From: Planctomycetota bacterium
GTDB taxonomy: Bacteria; Planctomycetota; Planctomycetia; Gemmatales; Gemmataceae
DNA: 44,170 nucleotides
NCBI GenBank assembly: GCA_003669555.1
Contig: QWOS01000075.1
Span: forward strand, 1-44,170
Direction: 5' to 3'
The translations under genes and the position numbers were made by a program. The notes below the pieces were generated by a model. It did no database searches. It had not been told where the DNA came from and saw only the letters and a list, made by a program, of their open reading frames with translations. Shown piece by piece: positions 16,323 through 25,141 of the stretch. Position 1 is the first letter of the stretch. Each line of letters opens with the position of its first letter.

Positions 16323-16430
16323 GGGAAACTCCGGATTTTTTGTAATATTAAATGTCTATTTTGTCTTTTTGATTCGCAGTACGGGGCCTAGTTTGGAAAG
16401 AATGATTCGGCCAGGCAAAAAGGATGAAAG

Positions 16431-18143
16431 TTAGCCAGGCAGGTTTTCAAGCCTGTCAGGTTTGCCTTCCAGGTCGAAGGCCCGCAGCCGGAAACCAGTC
16501 CAGATCAGAAGTCCCCCAATTGCCAATCCGTGGGCGATTGGCCAATAAGGGCGTGGTAAAACAGGCAGTAAAGCCGAGACTCCCATCAAAAAAATTCCGG
16601 CCAGATACAATTTCCCCCAGTGCGTGGCCCCATGGGCAAAAATGCCCAGCGCCAGTACCGTGGTCAGGGCAGGATAAAGGGACAGAATATCCATGCCATG
16701 GCGTTGCACATGCGCCGGTAGCAAACTCAGGCAGGCGACGATCGCCCCAAACTGAATCCCGGCGCTCAATCGTTCCACCATGCTGAGCAGATGGATGCGG
16801 GCTATCAGGAACCAGGCGTACAGGGCCAGCCAGCCAGCCAGGTTGGCCCCCAAAGCCGCATAAGCCCATAACCCGGAAACTTCTGCCCACACCGCCCATG
16901 CCACGATGCCGTTGGTAACCAGGACCACTGCCGCCCCGCCAAAGCAACCGGGCCAGGTTGACAAGGAAAGAGTTTCTCTCCTGCGGGAAAGGGCGCGGCC
17001 GAACGCCACCAGCCACCCCGGCCTTTTCGACCCCAGAGGCTCGCCCTCCAGAAAACGGTTCAGGTCAGCAACCAAATCCTGGGCGGAAGGGTATCGGTCC
17101 TCGGGATTCTTTTCGAGACAACGCAGGCAAACAGTTTCCAGATCAACCGGCACATCGCCATGCAGATCACGAAAGGGGGTGGCGGCGTCATCCCGCACCC
17201 GTTGCAGTGTCACCAGCCATTCGGAGTTGCCGAAGGGGGGTGATCCCGTCAGTAATTCGTAAAGGATCGCCCCAAGAGCATGGATATCCACAGCAGTGGT
17301 GAGGCTTTTCCTGCCACTGACCTGCTCAGGCGCCATATAGGCGGCGGTCCCGGCCATGGTGTTGCGGAGACTCAGGCAAAAACTCGCCTCCAGGCTGACA
17401 GCCAAGCCAAAATCGGCGATATGCGGGCGATTATCCTGGTCAAACAGGATATTCCCCGGCTTCAGATCACGGTGGAGCAAACCCCTCAGGTGCGCATGGT
17501 TCACCCCCAACGCCACATCCCGGATCAGAATGGCCGCTCCCCGGGGAGTGGTTTTCTGCCCGGTCCGACCCAGCCTCTCAGCCAGACTGCCTCCTTCCAT
17601 CCAGGCCATCACCAGGTAGGGATGGCCCCCCTCCTCGCCAAAAGCATGAATGGGCACCACTGCGGGATGATCCAGCCCGGCGGCAGCTTCCGCCTCAAAC
17701 CGGAAATGCGCTTTCTCATTCTGGGTGGTGAACGGTCCGGCAAGGATTCTTTTAACCGCCACCCATCGCTTGAGGGCCGGGTCAAAAGCGCGGTAAACCA
17801 CCCCCATTCCGCCGCGACCGACCTCTTCTTTCAGTTCAAAACCACCTACGACGGGTCTGGCATTGGCAGCCTCTTCAACACGAATCGCCGGCAATCCATG
17901 CAATTCACGGGCAGCGGATTGAATGCCGCGCTGACTGGCGAGAAAATCCGCCAAATCGAAGGCAAGGGCCGGATTGCGAGCGAGCCAGTCAGCCAGTTCC
18001 GGTGGATGTCCCTCCTCCTCCGCTTTAAGGATGATGCCAATACCCAATTCCAGATCGGTGGCCTTGCAAGAGGACAGCTCGTCCCTTGGGTCAGGACTTT
18101 CTGCCTCAGGTAACGAAGCAGCTCGCCTTGGGGCCGGAATCAT
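16431..18143 (-). CDS. Membrane-anchored Ser/Thr protein kinase
   Basis: About 570 residues. Residues roughly 100-365 form a PknB-type (Hanks) kinase domain: Gly loop GRGGMGVVY (about 109-117), catalytic Lys in VAVKRI (about 131), HRDLKPGNIL (Asp near 226), DFGLA (about 244) and APEQ. All needed residues are present, so it should be active. The C-terminal 200 residues contain about six hydrophobic helices (for example AYAALGANLAGWLALYAWFL) instead of the single helix plus sensor of PknB. About 100 residues precede the kinase domain; this is the usual layout of planctomycete sigma-linked kinases. The ATG at 18143 lies 3 bp past the sigma gene's stop; an alternative TTG at 18149 would overlap it. 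It probably works together with the sigma factor encoded upstream. Confidence 0.9.
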   Translation of the reverse strand: MIPAPRRAASLPEAESPDPRDELSSCKATDLELGIGIILKAEEEGHPPELADWLARNPALAFDLADFLASQRGIQSAARELHGLPAIRVEEAANARPVVGGFELKEEVGRGGMGVVYRAFDPALKRWVAVKRILAGPFTTQNEKAHFRFEAEAAAGLDHPAVVPIHAFGEEGGHPYLVMAWMEGGSLAERLGRTGQKTTPRGAAILIRDVALGVNHAHLRGLLHRDLKPGNILFDQDNRPHIADFGLAVSLEASFCLSLRNTMAGTAAYMAPEQVSGRKSLTTAVDIHALGAILYELLTGSPPFGNSEWLVTLQRVRDDAATPFRDLHGDVPVDLETVCLRCLEKNPEDRYPSAQDLVADLNRFLEGEPLGSKRPGWLVAFGRALSRRRETLSLSTWPGCFGGAAVVLVTNGIVAWAVWAEVSGLWAYAALGANLAGWLALYAWFLIARIHLLSMVERLSAGIQFGAIVACLSLLPAHVQRHGMDILSLYPALTTVLALGIFAHGATHWGKLYLAGIFLMGVSALLPVLPRPYWPIAHGLAIGGLLIWTGFRLRAFDLEGKPDRLENLPG

Positions 18144-18145
18144 GG

Positions 18146-18706
18146 TCAAATGTCCCGGGCTTTCAGGTCCGCCTTCAAAGCTGTCACGCTCCGGTGGAGA
18201 AGCGCGGCAACTGCCCCCTCGGTCCGATCGAGAAACAGGGCAATTTCCGCCACTTTTGCCCCCTGCAGGTACCGCATTTCCACCGCCACTCGTTGGGCAT
18301 CCGGCAAACGGGTCAGGCTATCCGCCAGCCGGGCGTATCGTTCACTCCGGGCGAAGCGCTCGCTGGGTGAGGTGTCCGGGGCTGCCAGCCAGTCTCCCAG
18401 CATGCATGACGATTCACCCATGCCATTCGAGGACAATTCACCCCGGGCCGGGGCGAATTTTCGTGCCGCATCGATCAGGTTGTTGATCAGGGCCCGCCGC
18501 AGATAGGCCAGAACCTCGTGGTCCGGCTTACCCGCCAAACGCTCCCCGGCCTTGATGCCCTCCAGCAGCGTTTGCTGGACCAGATCGTCGGGGTCGAGTT
18601 TGGCACTCAGCCAGTTAGGCATTCGGGTGACAGCCCACTGGAGCAATACTGCCCTGTGACACTGATACAACGCGGTTGTCTCTTGGTTTTCCAGTCTCTG
18701 AGCCAT
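18146..18706 (-). CDS. ECF-family RNA polymerase sigma factor
   Basis: 186 residues with sigma region 2 (LSAKLDPDDLVQQTLLEGIK, then LAYLRRALINNLIDAARKF) and region 4 (RLPDAQRVAVEMRYLQGAKVAEIALFLDRTEGAVAALLHR, a helix-turn-helix). This matches the planctomycete ECF groups encoded beside Ser/Thr kinases. Such sigma factors are thought to be controlled by the partner kinase rather than by a classic anti-sigma factor. ATG 18706 follows a strong AGGGGGAGG site; an upstream ATG at 18730 adds eight residues and lacks it. The kinase gene begins 3 bp after the stop (or overlaps by 4 bp), indicating coupling. Targets are unknown. Confidence 0.92.
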   Translation of the reverse strand: MAQRLENQETTALYQCHRAVLLQWAVTRMPNWLSAKLDPDDLVQQTLLEGIKAGERLAGKPDHEVLAYLRRALINNLIDAARKFAPARGELSSNGMGESSCMLGDWLAAPDTSPSERFARSERYARLADSLTRLPDAQRVAVEMRYLQGAKVAEIALFLDRTEGAVAALLHRSVTALKADLKARDI

Positions 18707-18784
18707 TTTGGCCTCCCCCTGTCTAATCAAGCGGGCCAGTTGTCAGAAACTTACGCTTTTTTTTGAAAAGATAAACAAAAAGAA

Positions 18785-20239
18785 TCACACTCTGATTTTT
18801 TGCCATTTCCCACCGAGGAACCGCGCCAGGCAGAGCGCTCCGCGCAGGTTGATGTCGATCTGCATCGCCAGCCAGCAGCCAAACAAACCCAGATCCCACC
18901 CAGCAAATGAAATCAAGCCGGGGATGTGGACCTCCGTCCGGCTGAGCCACCAGGCCAGGGGCAAACGCACCACAAAGAAACCCACCCAGGTGAACAGCAG
19001 CGGGAAGCGTGTATCGCCCGCCCCGCGCAGGGCGCTGGTGAGGATGATGCAGCTTGCCAGCATGGGCATGGAAAAAGCTACCAGCCGCAGTACTGGGACC
19101 CCCACCGCAACTACTGCGGCCTGTTCGGGCCTGGGACAGAAAAACAGGAACATCGGCTCGGCCAGGGTGTAAAAGATCACCCCCATGCAACTCATCGCTA
19201 CCGCACCCATGCCAAAGGCGGTAAAGCCGCACAAGCGCGCCTGGGCGGGTTGCCCGGCTCCAAGGTTTTGCCCCACCAGTGTGGTGGCGGCGATGCCAAA
19301 AGCGGCTCCGCTAAGGTAGCCCAGGGCTTCCCAGCCCAAAGCAATGCCGTGGGCCCCTTGCGAGGCATCGTCAAGAAGATTGATAATGGCCAGAAAGAGC
19401 AACTGGCCTGCTGCCAGGGTCAGGCTATCGGCTCCGGCCGGCAGGCTCACGCGCATAAGCCTGACCAGCATCGCACGATGGGGACGAAACAGTCTGGCAT
19501 GCAGGCGCAGACCTGATTTGCCCCGCCATAGGATCAGGAGGACTGCCAATGTGCCCAGCGAATGGCTTAGGCCTGTGCCCCAGGCGATACCGGCAAAACC
19601 GAGTCCTGGCCAGTTTCCCAGGCCGCGGAACCCCAGCCAGGCTAGCGGCAGGTTGGCTACTGTGGTGCCTCCCAATACCCAGAGACCTGTGCGGGTGTCG
19701 CCCGCGCCTGCCAGGCTGGCAACGGCGGTGCTAAGCAATAACTGACAAGGCAGCAGCGCAAGGGTGACACTCAGGTAATCGAAAGCGAATTCGCGCGACA
19801 AGCCTTCCAGTTGCAAGGCCACGAGCAGGGAATCGATGCCGAAAAGTCCGGTGATCCCCCCTGCCACACCCAAAGCGAAGGCCAGGAGAAGGGATTGGTG
19901 GCAAGCCAGATTGGCTCCAGCCGGATCGCCAGCACCCACCTGCCGGGACACAATGGCCGAGGCGCCCACGCTGGCCAGTACCCCGTAGCAGGTCACCACC
20001 CAGGCCAGATAGAAGCAGGTGGTTTGCGCGCCTTGCAGTGAAAGCTGTTGGTCACCCTCCAGATGCAAGGCATTACCAGCCAGCCAGCGATCGGTCAGGT
20101 TGACGGTCAGGAGCAGCATCTGTTGTAAAAAAGCCGGCCAGGCCAAGCCTAAAACCCGCAACCAGGCTGGGCGCGACGGATCGGTCCAGCGCCAGGTGGT
20201 GGAAGCAGGAGTGGCTTGGTCACCCGACTGGGTGGTCAC
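18785..20239 (-). CDS. MATE family multidrug/Na+ antiporter
   Basis: 484 residues with twelve predicted transmembrane helices in two halves. Typical MATE features are LAWPAFLQQMLLLTVNLTDRWL (helix 1), GASAIVSRQVGAGDPAGANL (after helix 2), and in the second half AAFGIAATTLVGQNLGAGQP, a repeat of the first. MATE transporters export cationic drugs or metabolites using a Na+ or H+ gradient; the substrate here is unknown. The start codon is GTG, overlapping the stop of the S4-domain gene by 4 bp (GTGA), so the two genes are cotranscribed. The sigma/kinase pair follows 78 bp downstream. Confidence 0.93.
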   Translation of the reverse strand: MTTQSGDQATPASTTWRWTDPSRPAWLRVLGLAWPAFLQQMLLLTVNLTDRWLAGNALHLEGDQQLSLQGAQTTCFYLAWVVTCYGVLASVGASAIVSRQVGAGDPAGANLACHQSLLLAFALGVAGGITGLFGIDSLLVALQLEGLSREFAFDYLSVTLALLPCQLLLSTAVASLAGAGDTRTGLWVLGGTTVANLPLAWLGFRGLGNWPGLGFAGIAWGTGLSHSLGTLAVLLILWRGKSGLRLHARLFRPHRAMLVRLMRVSLPAGADSLTLAAGQLLFLAIINLLDDASQGAHGIALGWEALGYLSGAAFGIAATTLVGQNLGAGQPAQARLCGFTAFGMGAVAMSCMGVIFYTLAEPMFLFFCPRPEQAAVVAVGVPVLRLVAFSMPMLASCIILTSALRGAGDTRFPLLFTWVGFFVVRLPLAWWLSRTEVHIPGLISFAGWDLGLFGCWLAMQIDINLRGALCLARFLGGKWQKIRV

Positions 20240-20463
20240 GCAATCACCATCCAGGGTTTGCCACCGGGCACCTGGAACCGGTCGCCCGGCTGAAGTTTTC
20301 GGCCTGGTCGGGTTTCCACCGCATTATTGACCAGCACCATACCCTCGCGGATATAAGTCTTGGCGGCGCCTCCGGTGCTGGCATCGGTGATCCCCGAGGC
20401 CTTGACGGCCTGGACCAGGGTAAGGCCATCGCGCACTTGCAACATTTCCACAGCGGGTTTCAT
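20236..20463 (-). CDS. Small S4-domain RNA-binding protein
   Basis: 75 residues covering essentially one S4 domain: [20 protein letters not shown], then [20 protein letters not shown], then [12 protein letters not shown]. It resembles the YaaA/RlbA type of small S4 proteins, some of which sit near DNA replication or ribosome-related genes. It probably binds structured RNA; the target is unknown. ATG 20463 is chosen because the domain begins there. The reading frame stays open to 20520, but those extra residues ([11 protein letters not shown]) do not look like part of the family. The stop overlaps the MATE start. It is divergent from nadA. Confidence 0.85.
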   Translation of the reverse strand: MKPAVEMLQVRDGLTLVQAVKASGITDASTGGAAKTYIREGMVLVNNAVETRPGRKLQPGDRFQVPGGKPWMVIA

Positions 20464-20591
20464 GCGGCCGACAGGCTCCCAATCAGGTAACGGGGGCCAC
20501 CGCCAGAGCGGTGGCGTCAATCAATTCCCGTATGATAACAGCAGGGAACATCGGGTGTGGGCCAGGTTGGCGCCCAAGGGAGGGTTTTTGC

Positions 20592-21518
20592 ATGGAAGAG
20601 GTGGTGGCGCAGATTCAGGCACTGAAGAAAACCCAGGATGCGGTCATCCTGGCGCATTATTACCAGCAGGGCGAAATCCAGGCCCTTGCAGACATCACTG
20701 GCGACAGCCTGCACCTGGCCCGTGAAGCCACCAAGGTTAAAAACCAGGTGATTGTTTTTTGTGGCGTTCACTTCATGGCGGAAACAGCCAAAATCCTTAA
20801 CCCGTCGCGGACGGTCATCCTGCCTGATTTGAAGGCTGGCTGCAGTCTGGCAGACAGTTGCCCTGCCCCCAGGCTGCGCCGCTACCAGGAGATGCTGCGC
20901 GAGAATGGCCGTGATTTTCAGACCGTTACCTACATCAACAGTACGGCTGCCACCAAGGCCTTGTGTGACTGGGTGGTTACCTCGGGCAACGCCCGCGACA
21001 TCATCCACCGCATTCCGGCCGACAAGGAAATTCTTTTTGTGCCCGATCGCCACCTGGGGCAGTACTTGCGCGAGGAGACGGGCCGCCCCCTGATCCTCTG
21101 GGATGGCGCCTGCATGGTGCACGAGATTTTCAGCGTGGGTGAACTGCTTGCCCTGAAAAAGAAGATCCCCGGTTCGATCACGGTCGCCCATCCCGAGTGC
21201 CCGGCCAATATCCTGGCCCACAGTGAATTCATCGGCGGCACCGAGGCGATCATTCGCCATGTGGCCTCGTTTGTCGATCCCACCGATTTTCTTGTAGCCA
21301 CCGAGCCGCACATGATCTGGCAACTGGAGCACCGTCATCCGCGTCATCGCTATCACCCGGTGCCGGGCATCACCTGCGCCTGCAACGATTGTCCCCACAT
21401 GGCCCTGAACACGCTGGAGAAGGTCCGCGATTGCATGGCAAACCTTTCTCCCGAGATTACCTGGCAGCCCTACTTTGACCAGGCCAGCGAAGTTCTCAGG
21501 CGCAGCCTGCTGAATTAG
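20592..21518 (+). CDS. nadA: Quinolinate synthase A
   Basis: 308 residues. NadA condenses iminoaspartate with dihydroxyacetone phosphate to quinolinate in NAD biosynthesis, using one 4Fe-4S cluster. Key segments are [20 protein letters not shown] near the N terminus, the first cluster Cys in [14 protein letters not shown], then [23 protein letters not shown] with the second ligand, and the C-terminal [17 protein letters not shown] with the third. ATG 20592 follows AGGGAGG; the reading frame extends upstream to 20511 across the intergenic gap and is not used. No nadB or nadC is in the window. A long palindrome lies 185 bp past the stop (21704-21749). Confidence 0.96.
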   Translation: MEEVVAQIQALKKTQDAVILAHYYQQGEIQALADITGDSLHLAREATKVKNQVIVFCGVHFMAETAKILNPSRTVILPDLKAGCSLADSCPAPRLRRYQEMLRENGRDFQTVTYINSTAATKALCDWVVTSGNARDIIHRIPADKEILFVPDRHLGQYLREETGRPLILWDGACMVHEIFSVGELLALKKKIPGSITVAHPECPANILAHSEFIGGTEAIIRHVASFVDPTDFLVATEPHMIWQLEHRHPRHRYHPVPGITCACNDCPHMALNTLEKVRDCMANLSPEITWQPYFDQASEVLRRSLLN

Positions 21519-21703
21519 TCGCAATCCTGAGGAAGGTGACCTGGTCCAAGGAATGAACGGTCGAAGCTGGCAAGGATTTTCCCGGATAATGGGCAAACGG
21601 CAAGCGGGTTATGCCAGGCCTGATTCCCGGATGCCTGCTGGGGTGTTCCCCCGAAAGAGGCACTTTTTCTGGTGCGGCTTTTCGGGGTGACTCAGGCAGC
21701 AAA

Positions 21704-21749
21704 GCACTGGCCTGGCAGTTTTCCGATTGGAATATTGCCAGGCCAGTGC
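21704..21749. repeat. Perfect 14-bp inverted repeat with nested stem (46-nt palindrome)
   Basis: GCACTGGCCTGGCA (21704-21717) is the exact reverse complement of TGCCAGGCCAGTGC (21736-21749). Inside the 18-nt loop TTCC and GGAA form a further small stem around GATT, giving one of the longest hairpins in the window. A second, overlapping hairpin pairs GGCCAGT (21741-21747) with ACTGGCC (21756-21762). It sits in the 247-bp convergent gap after nadA. There is no T run on either side, so it is not a typical terminator. Confidence 0.75.
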
Positions 21750-21765
21750 CCTGAAACTGGCCCAT

Positions 21766-21936
21766 TCAGCCGCCATGTCCCAAAGGGTGGTTGGCAGTCC
21801 ACCAGGCCACGCAGGAATAAATCACCACTCCCACCACAAAAAAACCACTCCAGATGAAGGTCAGTACCTTCAACAGGGACTGGTCCTCCCGGACCAGTTG
21901 TGAGTCTGGGCTGGTTTCCAATAACTCGCGTTGCAT
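21766..21936 (-). CDS. Small single-span membrane protein beside cytochrome c
   Basis: 56 residues. A polar N-terminal part (MQRELLETSPDSQLVREDQS) is followed by one transmembrane helix (about residues 24-45, FIWSGFFVVGVVIYSCVAWW) and a short GHGG tail. The start at 21936 is preferred to an in-frame start at 22029: AGGACA precedes it, and the longer version would overlap the stop region of the upstream cytochrome gene. It lies 41 bp downstream of the cytochrome c gene on the same strand, so it may be an accessory subunit or anchor for it. No family is recognised. Confidence 0.65.
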   Translation of the reverse strand: MQRELLETSPDSQLVREDQSLLKVLTFIWSGFFVVGVVIYSCVAWWTANHPLGHGG

Positions 21937-21977
21937 GGCTATTGTCCTGCTAGCTGGCCCGGGTAAAAAGCCGGCCG

Positions 21978-22397
21978 TCACCGGCTGGCCATACGCACCT
22001 CGCGCATGTGCTTGTGGCACTTGAAACATAACATGGAAATATCCAGGTAGCCCAGGGCGGCACCGTCGGCGTTCTTGGCTTTCGACTGGTTCACAACCTG
22101 CTCCGCAGCCGCCCGGAATTCGTTGCTGAGTTCTTTATAACGAGGTGTGGCCACCACCTTCCACTCGGCTTTTTGGCTCAAAATGATCAAGTCTTGAGCG
22201 CAATCCGCAGCTTTGGGCAAGTCGTTGAGTGACAAGGCTTCGAGGAGTTTTTGACAGCTTTCCAGTTTTTGCTGCATCACCCCTTTGGGAAGTGGCTTCG
22301 GTGGAGCCGGTGTGGCTGGCTGCTGGCCAGCTACCTGGACCCCCGATTGGGCCAGGCAGCAAAACACCAATAATCCCAGGGAAAGAAGTCGTTTCAT
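21978..22397 (-). CDS. Class II-like cytochrome c
   Basis: 139 residues with a signal peptide (residues 1-24, LLSLGLLVFCCLAQSG) and a single C-terminal heme-binding motif CFKCH (CxxCH) in LCFKCHKHMREV. A C-terminal CxxCH after a helical region is the arrangement of the cytochrome c'/c556 group, a four-helix bundle. The helices run through residues 40-125 (for example QKLESCQKLLEALSLNDLPKA). The protein should be periplasmic and carry one heme; its redox partner is not known. GAGAG lies about 12 nt upstream of ATG 22397. The downstream small membrane protein gene suggests a two-gene unit. It is divergent from the 775-residue TPR gene. Confidence 0.85.
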   Translation of the reverse strand: MKRLLSLGLLVFCCLAQSGVQVAGQQPATPAPPKPLPKGVMQQKLESCQKLLEALSLNDLPKAADCAQDLIILSQKAEWKVVATPRYKELSNEFRAAAEQVVNQSKAKNADGAALGYLDISMLCFKCHKHMREVRMASR

Positions 22398-22653
22398 TGT
22401 CAGTATCTCTCAGGGTTCCAACGGACCAGCCAGAAAAATCAAGCTGTGCTTCGGTTTTTATAACAAGACTACTCTGTCCAATATAGCTCATCCCCGAGAT
22501 AAGAGCTTGATTTCTTTGGCAGCCTGTCGCATAGGCGCAATTGGCTGGTTTGTATTAGGACCGGGGATTGCTTTTGGGTTGTTTGGGAAGTTTGGCGGAC
22601 TGCGGTCCGGTGGTTGGATAGACACATCGACCGAAAAGGCAAGGAAACAGCGG

Positions 22654-24981
22654 ATGGCATCAGCCTCCAGCATCAACCAGCGCGATCATTCCCAGGAGCC
22701 CCAAGGGCCCCTGTGGGCCTATCCAATGCTGTTTCTGGGGGCAACCGTCCTGGGGCTTTCCCTTTGGTTTGGCCCCTTGCCGTATACAGGCCCAAGCGGG
22801 GCCCTAAGAAGGGTATCTCAGCTGCGGGATCGCCTGCAGCAGACTGATCCCACTGATCTGGCCGAGTGGCTGGAGGACGCAGAAAAAAGTGCTGCCCTCA
22901 TCACCCAGCCAAACATTCAGGCCCAGGCCAGACTATTGCTGGCAGAGGGGTGGCTTTTGCGGGCCGGTGCCCTGCCGGCAGAGGAAGCCATTCTACGGAT
23001 CCGCCAGGTCCGTCAGGATCTGGAGAAGATCACCGATCCGGGTCTCCCCGAGGAGAATGATCGTCGGAACTATCTGCTTGCCTTGGCAAGATTTCAGGCT
23101 GTGGAAGATATTCAGGGTGCCATCGAATTACTCGACAAGGTGGAAGACAGCTCACCACTTGCAGCAGAGGCCTATGAACTACTTGCCAAAGCCTGTCTCA
23201 AGCTGCCAATTGTCGATTTGCAAGGATCTTTGAAGGCCAACGAGCGGCTTCGGGCCCTGGGCAAACTCACCGATGGGCAAAGGGCTCAGGCCCAGCTCGC
23301 AGCAGGAGAGCTTTACCTGCGCCTACAGCAACCTGAGCAGGCAAGAAGGGTCCTCGGGAATGTTGGAACGCGGGCCCCCATGCCCATCCAGACAAAGGCA
23401 CGGCTACTTTTGGCCCAAAGTTTCCAGGATCAGGGACTATGGGTGCAAGCCGCCGAGGCCTGGCAAGCTGTTCTCGATTCCCAGACAGAGGATGACAAAG
23501 GGGACGCAGGCCACCCCTGGTTCTCATTGGGCCTGTGCCTTTCCCGAGCCGAGCAGCCAACCCAGGCGGCTGAAGCCTGGGAGCAGTGCCTTCGGCAAAC
23601 CCCGGATGATTCCACCCGCGCTGCCCATCTCCTCCTGGGGCAGCACCAGGCCAACGAGGTGGACCCGCAAAGGGCCCTCGGGCATTTTTCCGCCGCACTG
23701 GATGGTGTGACTGACCCAATGCGGTGGCGCAACCGGCTCATCGACCTCAGCCGGGTTCGCGAGGTGCTTGACCAGACCCTGCAAGTCTGGATGCGAACGA
23801 ACCAGCATGCCGCCGCCCGGAAACTTGCCGAGTTGAATAACCAGGTGGCCCTTCCAAGCGAGGCGACCGTTCGTTTGGCTCAGGTCCTTGAGAACCAGGC
23901 CAGGGCACTGCGCGATCCCACCGGGTACGAAAAAGCTGGTGGCATGCCAAAGGCCATGGCTTTGTCACAGGCCCTGTATCTTGAAGCGGCCGCCGCCAAT
24001 ACCAAAGCTGCTGACGTTTTGACTGATCCCGCCCGCAAATCAGAGCATATCTGGCTGGCGGCGCGTCAAAGCCGGGACGGGGGTGACACGGCCCGCGCTG
24101 TGGAACTGCTGAACTCTTATCTGGTGACTGCCCAGGGGAACGAGCGATCAGGTGAGGCCTGGTATCTATTGGGGGATGCCCTGGCAGCGCAAAAGAAGGA
24201 TGCCGATTCACTGGTTGCATATAAAGAATGCATTAAATATCTCACACCTTTCGCCTACCGGGCCCGCTACCAGATTGGTGCGGACGCTCTCCGCAAGGGA
24301 AACCTTGACGGCGCATCCGATACTCTGGAGCACAATCTCCAGGTGCTTCGGCTGGATCCCGAGCCTCAGGCCCAGGAATTGACCCTTTACGCCCTGGGCT
24401 CTCTCTATTATCAGCGACGGGACTGGCGCATGGTGATGCGACGGCTGGAGGAGGCCCTGGAGCGATTTCCAGCCAATGCGCAGCACCTTAAGGCCCGCTT
24501 GCTATTGGCCGATGCCTACAGGCAACTGGCTGCCAAAGAGCATCAGAACTTTCTGTCCGGTGAGCAAATCACCGCGGAAACGCGCGAACATTTCCAGTCG
24601 GAGCATCGTCGCTGGCTTGAGCGCGCTGTTTCCACTTACCATGAGGTTCAATTGGGGTTGGCTTTGCCTGGTGGGGTTGCCTTGCTGACCCAGGGCGAGC
24701 TGGAAACCATCCCCTTCCTGCTGGCAGATACCTGGTTCAACCTGGGCAGATACACCGAGGCGCTGCACCTGTATGAGGAGCAGGCAAATATTCTGGCTGG
24801 GCGCAAGGAGCAACTGGTGGCATTGGGTGGCTCCATCCGGTGTTACTCAGCCCTGGGTCAATTTGATAAAGTGAATCCCGCCCTGGACCGAATCAGCAAA
24901 GCGCTCCCGGTGCTGGATGAGCCGACACGACGGGAATGGAACAGCTGGATCAAGGCGGCAACCCGCGTTCCAGCCAACTGA
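22654..24981 (+). CDS. Large membrane-anchored TPR protein
   Basis: 775 residues. One transmembrane helix near the N terminus (about residues 25-45, PMLFLGATVLGLSLWFGPLP) is followed by some 15-20 helical TPR-like repeats, such as LLAQSFQDQGLWVQAAEAWQ, LGDALAAQKKDADSLVAYKE and TWFNLGRYTEALHLYEEQ. Length and layout fit large planctomycete TPR scaffolds, with the repeat part probably in the periplasm. No enzymatic domain is visible. ATG 22654 has AAGGAAA upstream; the reading frame is open to 22285 but that stretch overlaps the divergent cytochrome gene and is not used. It is convergent with rpoC and both share the terminator at 25083-25116. Confidence 0.9.
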   Translation: MASASSINQRDHSQEPQGPLWAYPMLFLGATVLGLSLWFGPLPYTGPSGALRRVSQLRDRLQQTDPTDLAEWLEDAEKSAALITQPNIQAQARLLLAEGWLLRAGALPAEEAILRIRQVRQDLEKITDPGLPEENDRRNYLLALARFQAVEDIQGAIELLDKVEDSSPLAAEAYELLAKACLKLPIVDLQGSLKANERLRALGKLTDGQRAQAQLAAGELYLRLQQPEQARRVLGNVGTRAPMPIQTKARLLLAQSFQDQGLWVQAAEAWQAVLDSQTEDDKGDAGHPWFSLGLCLSRAEQPTQAAEAWEQCLRQTPDDSTRAAHLLLGQHQANEVDPQRALGHFSAALDGVTDPMRWRNRLIDLSRVREVLDQTLQVWMRTNQHAAARKLAELNNQVALPSEATVRLAQVLENQARALRDPTGYEKAGGMPKAMALSQALYLEAAAANTKAADVLTDPARKSEHIWLAARQSRDGGDTARAVELLNSYLVTAQGNERSGEAWYLLGDALAAQKKDADSLVAYKECIKYLTPFAYRARYQIGADALRKGNLDGASDTLEHNLQVLRLDPEPQAQELTLYALGSLYYQRRDWRMVMRRLEEALERFPANAQHLKARLLLADAYRQLAAKEHQNFLSGEQITAETREHFQSEHRRWLERAVSTYHEVQLGLALPGGVALLTQGELETIPFLLADTWFNLGRYTEALHLYEEQANILAGRKEQLVALGGSIRCYSALGQFDKVNPALDRISKALPVLDEPTRREWNSWIKAATRVPAN

Positions 24982-25082
24982 TTCACCATGCTGGGCATTG
25001 CTCCTTCGGCATTGGGCTGACAAGGAGATCCGGATGATTGCCTGAACAAACCGATGTCAGACCGGAAAGATCCCTATCAAGC

Positions 25083-25116
25083 AAAAAGGCCCCCGCATGA
25101 ATGCGGGGGCCTTTTC
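25083..25116. terminator. Bidirectional terminator between TPR gene and rpoC
   Basis: GGCCCCCGCAT (25088-25098) and ATGCGGGGGCC (25101-25111) form a perfect GC-rich stem. Five A precede it (T run on the minus strand) and four T follow on the plus strand. It serves the convergent TPR gene and rpoC, ending the ribosomal/RNA polymerase operon. Confidence 0.88.
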
Positions 25117-25141
25117 GGTGTTTGAAACAGGCGACTGTATA

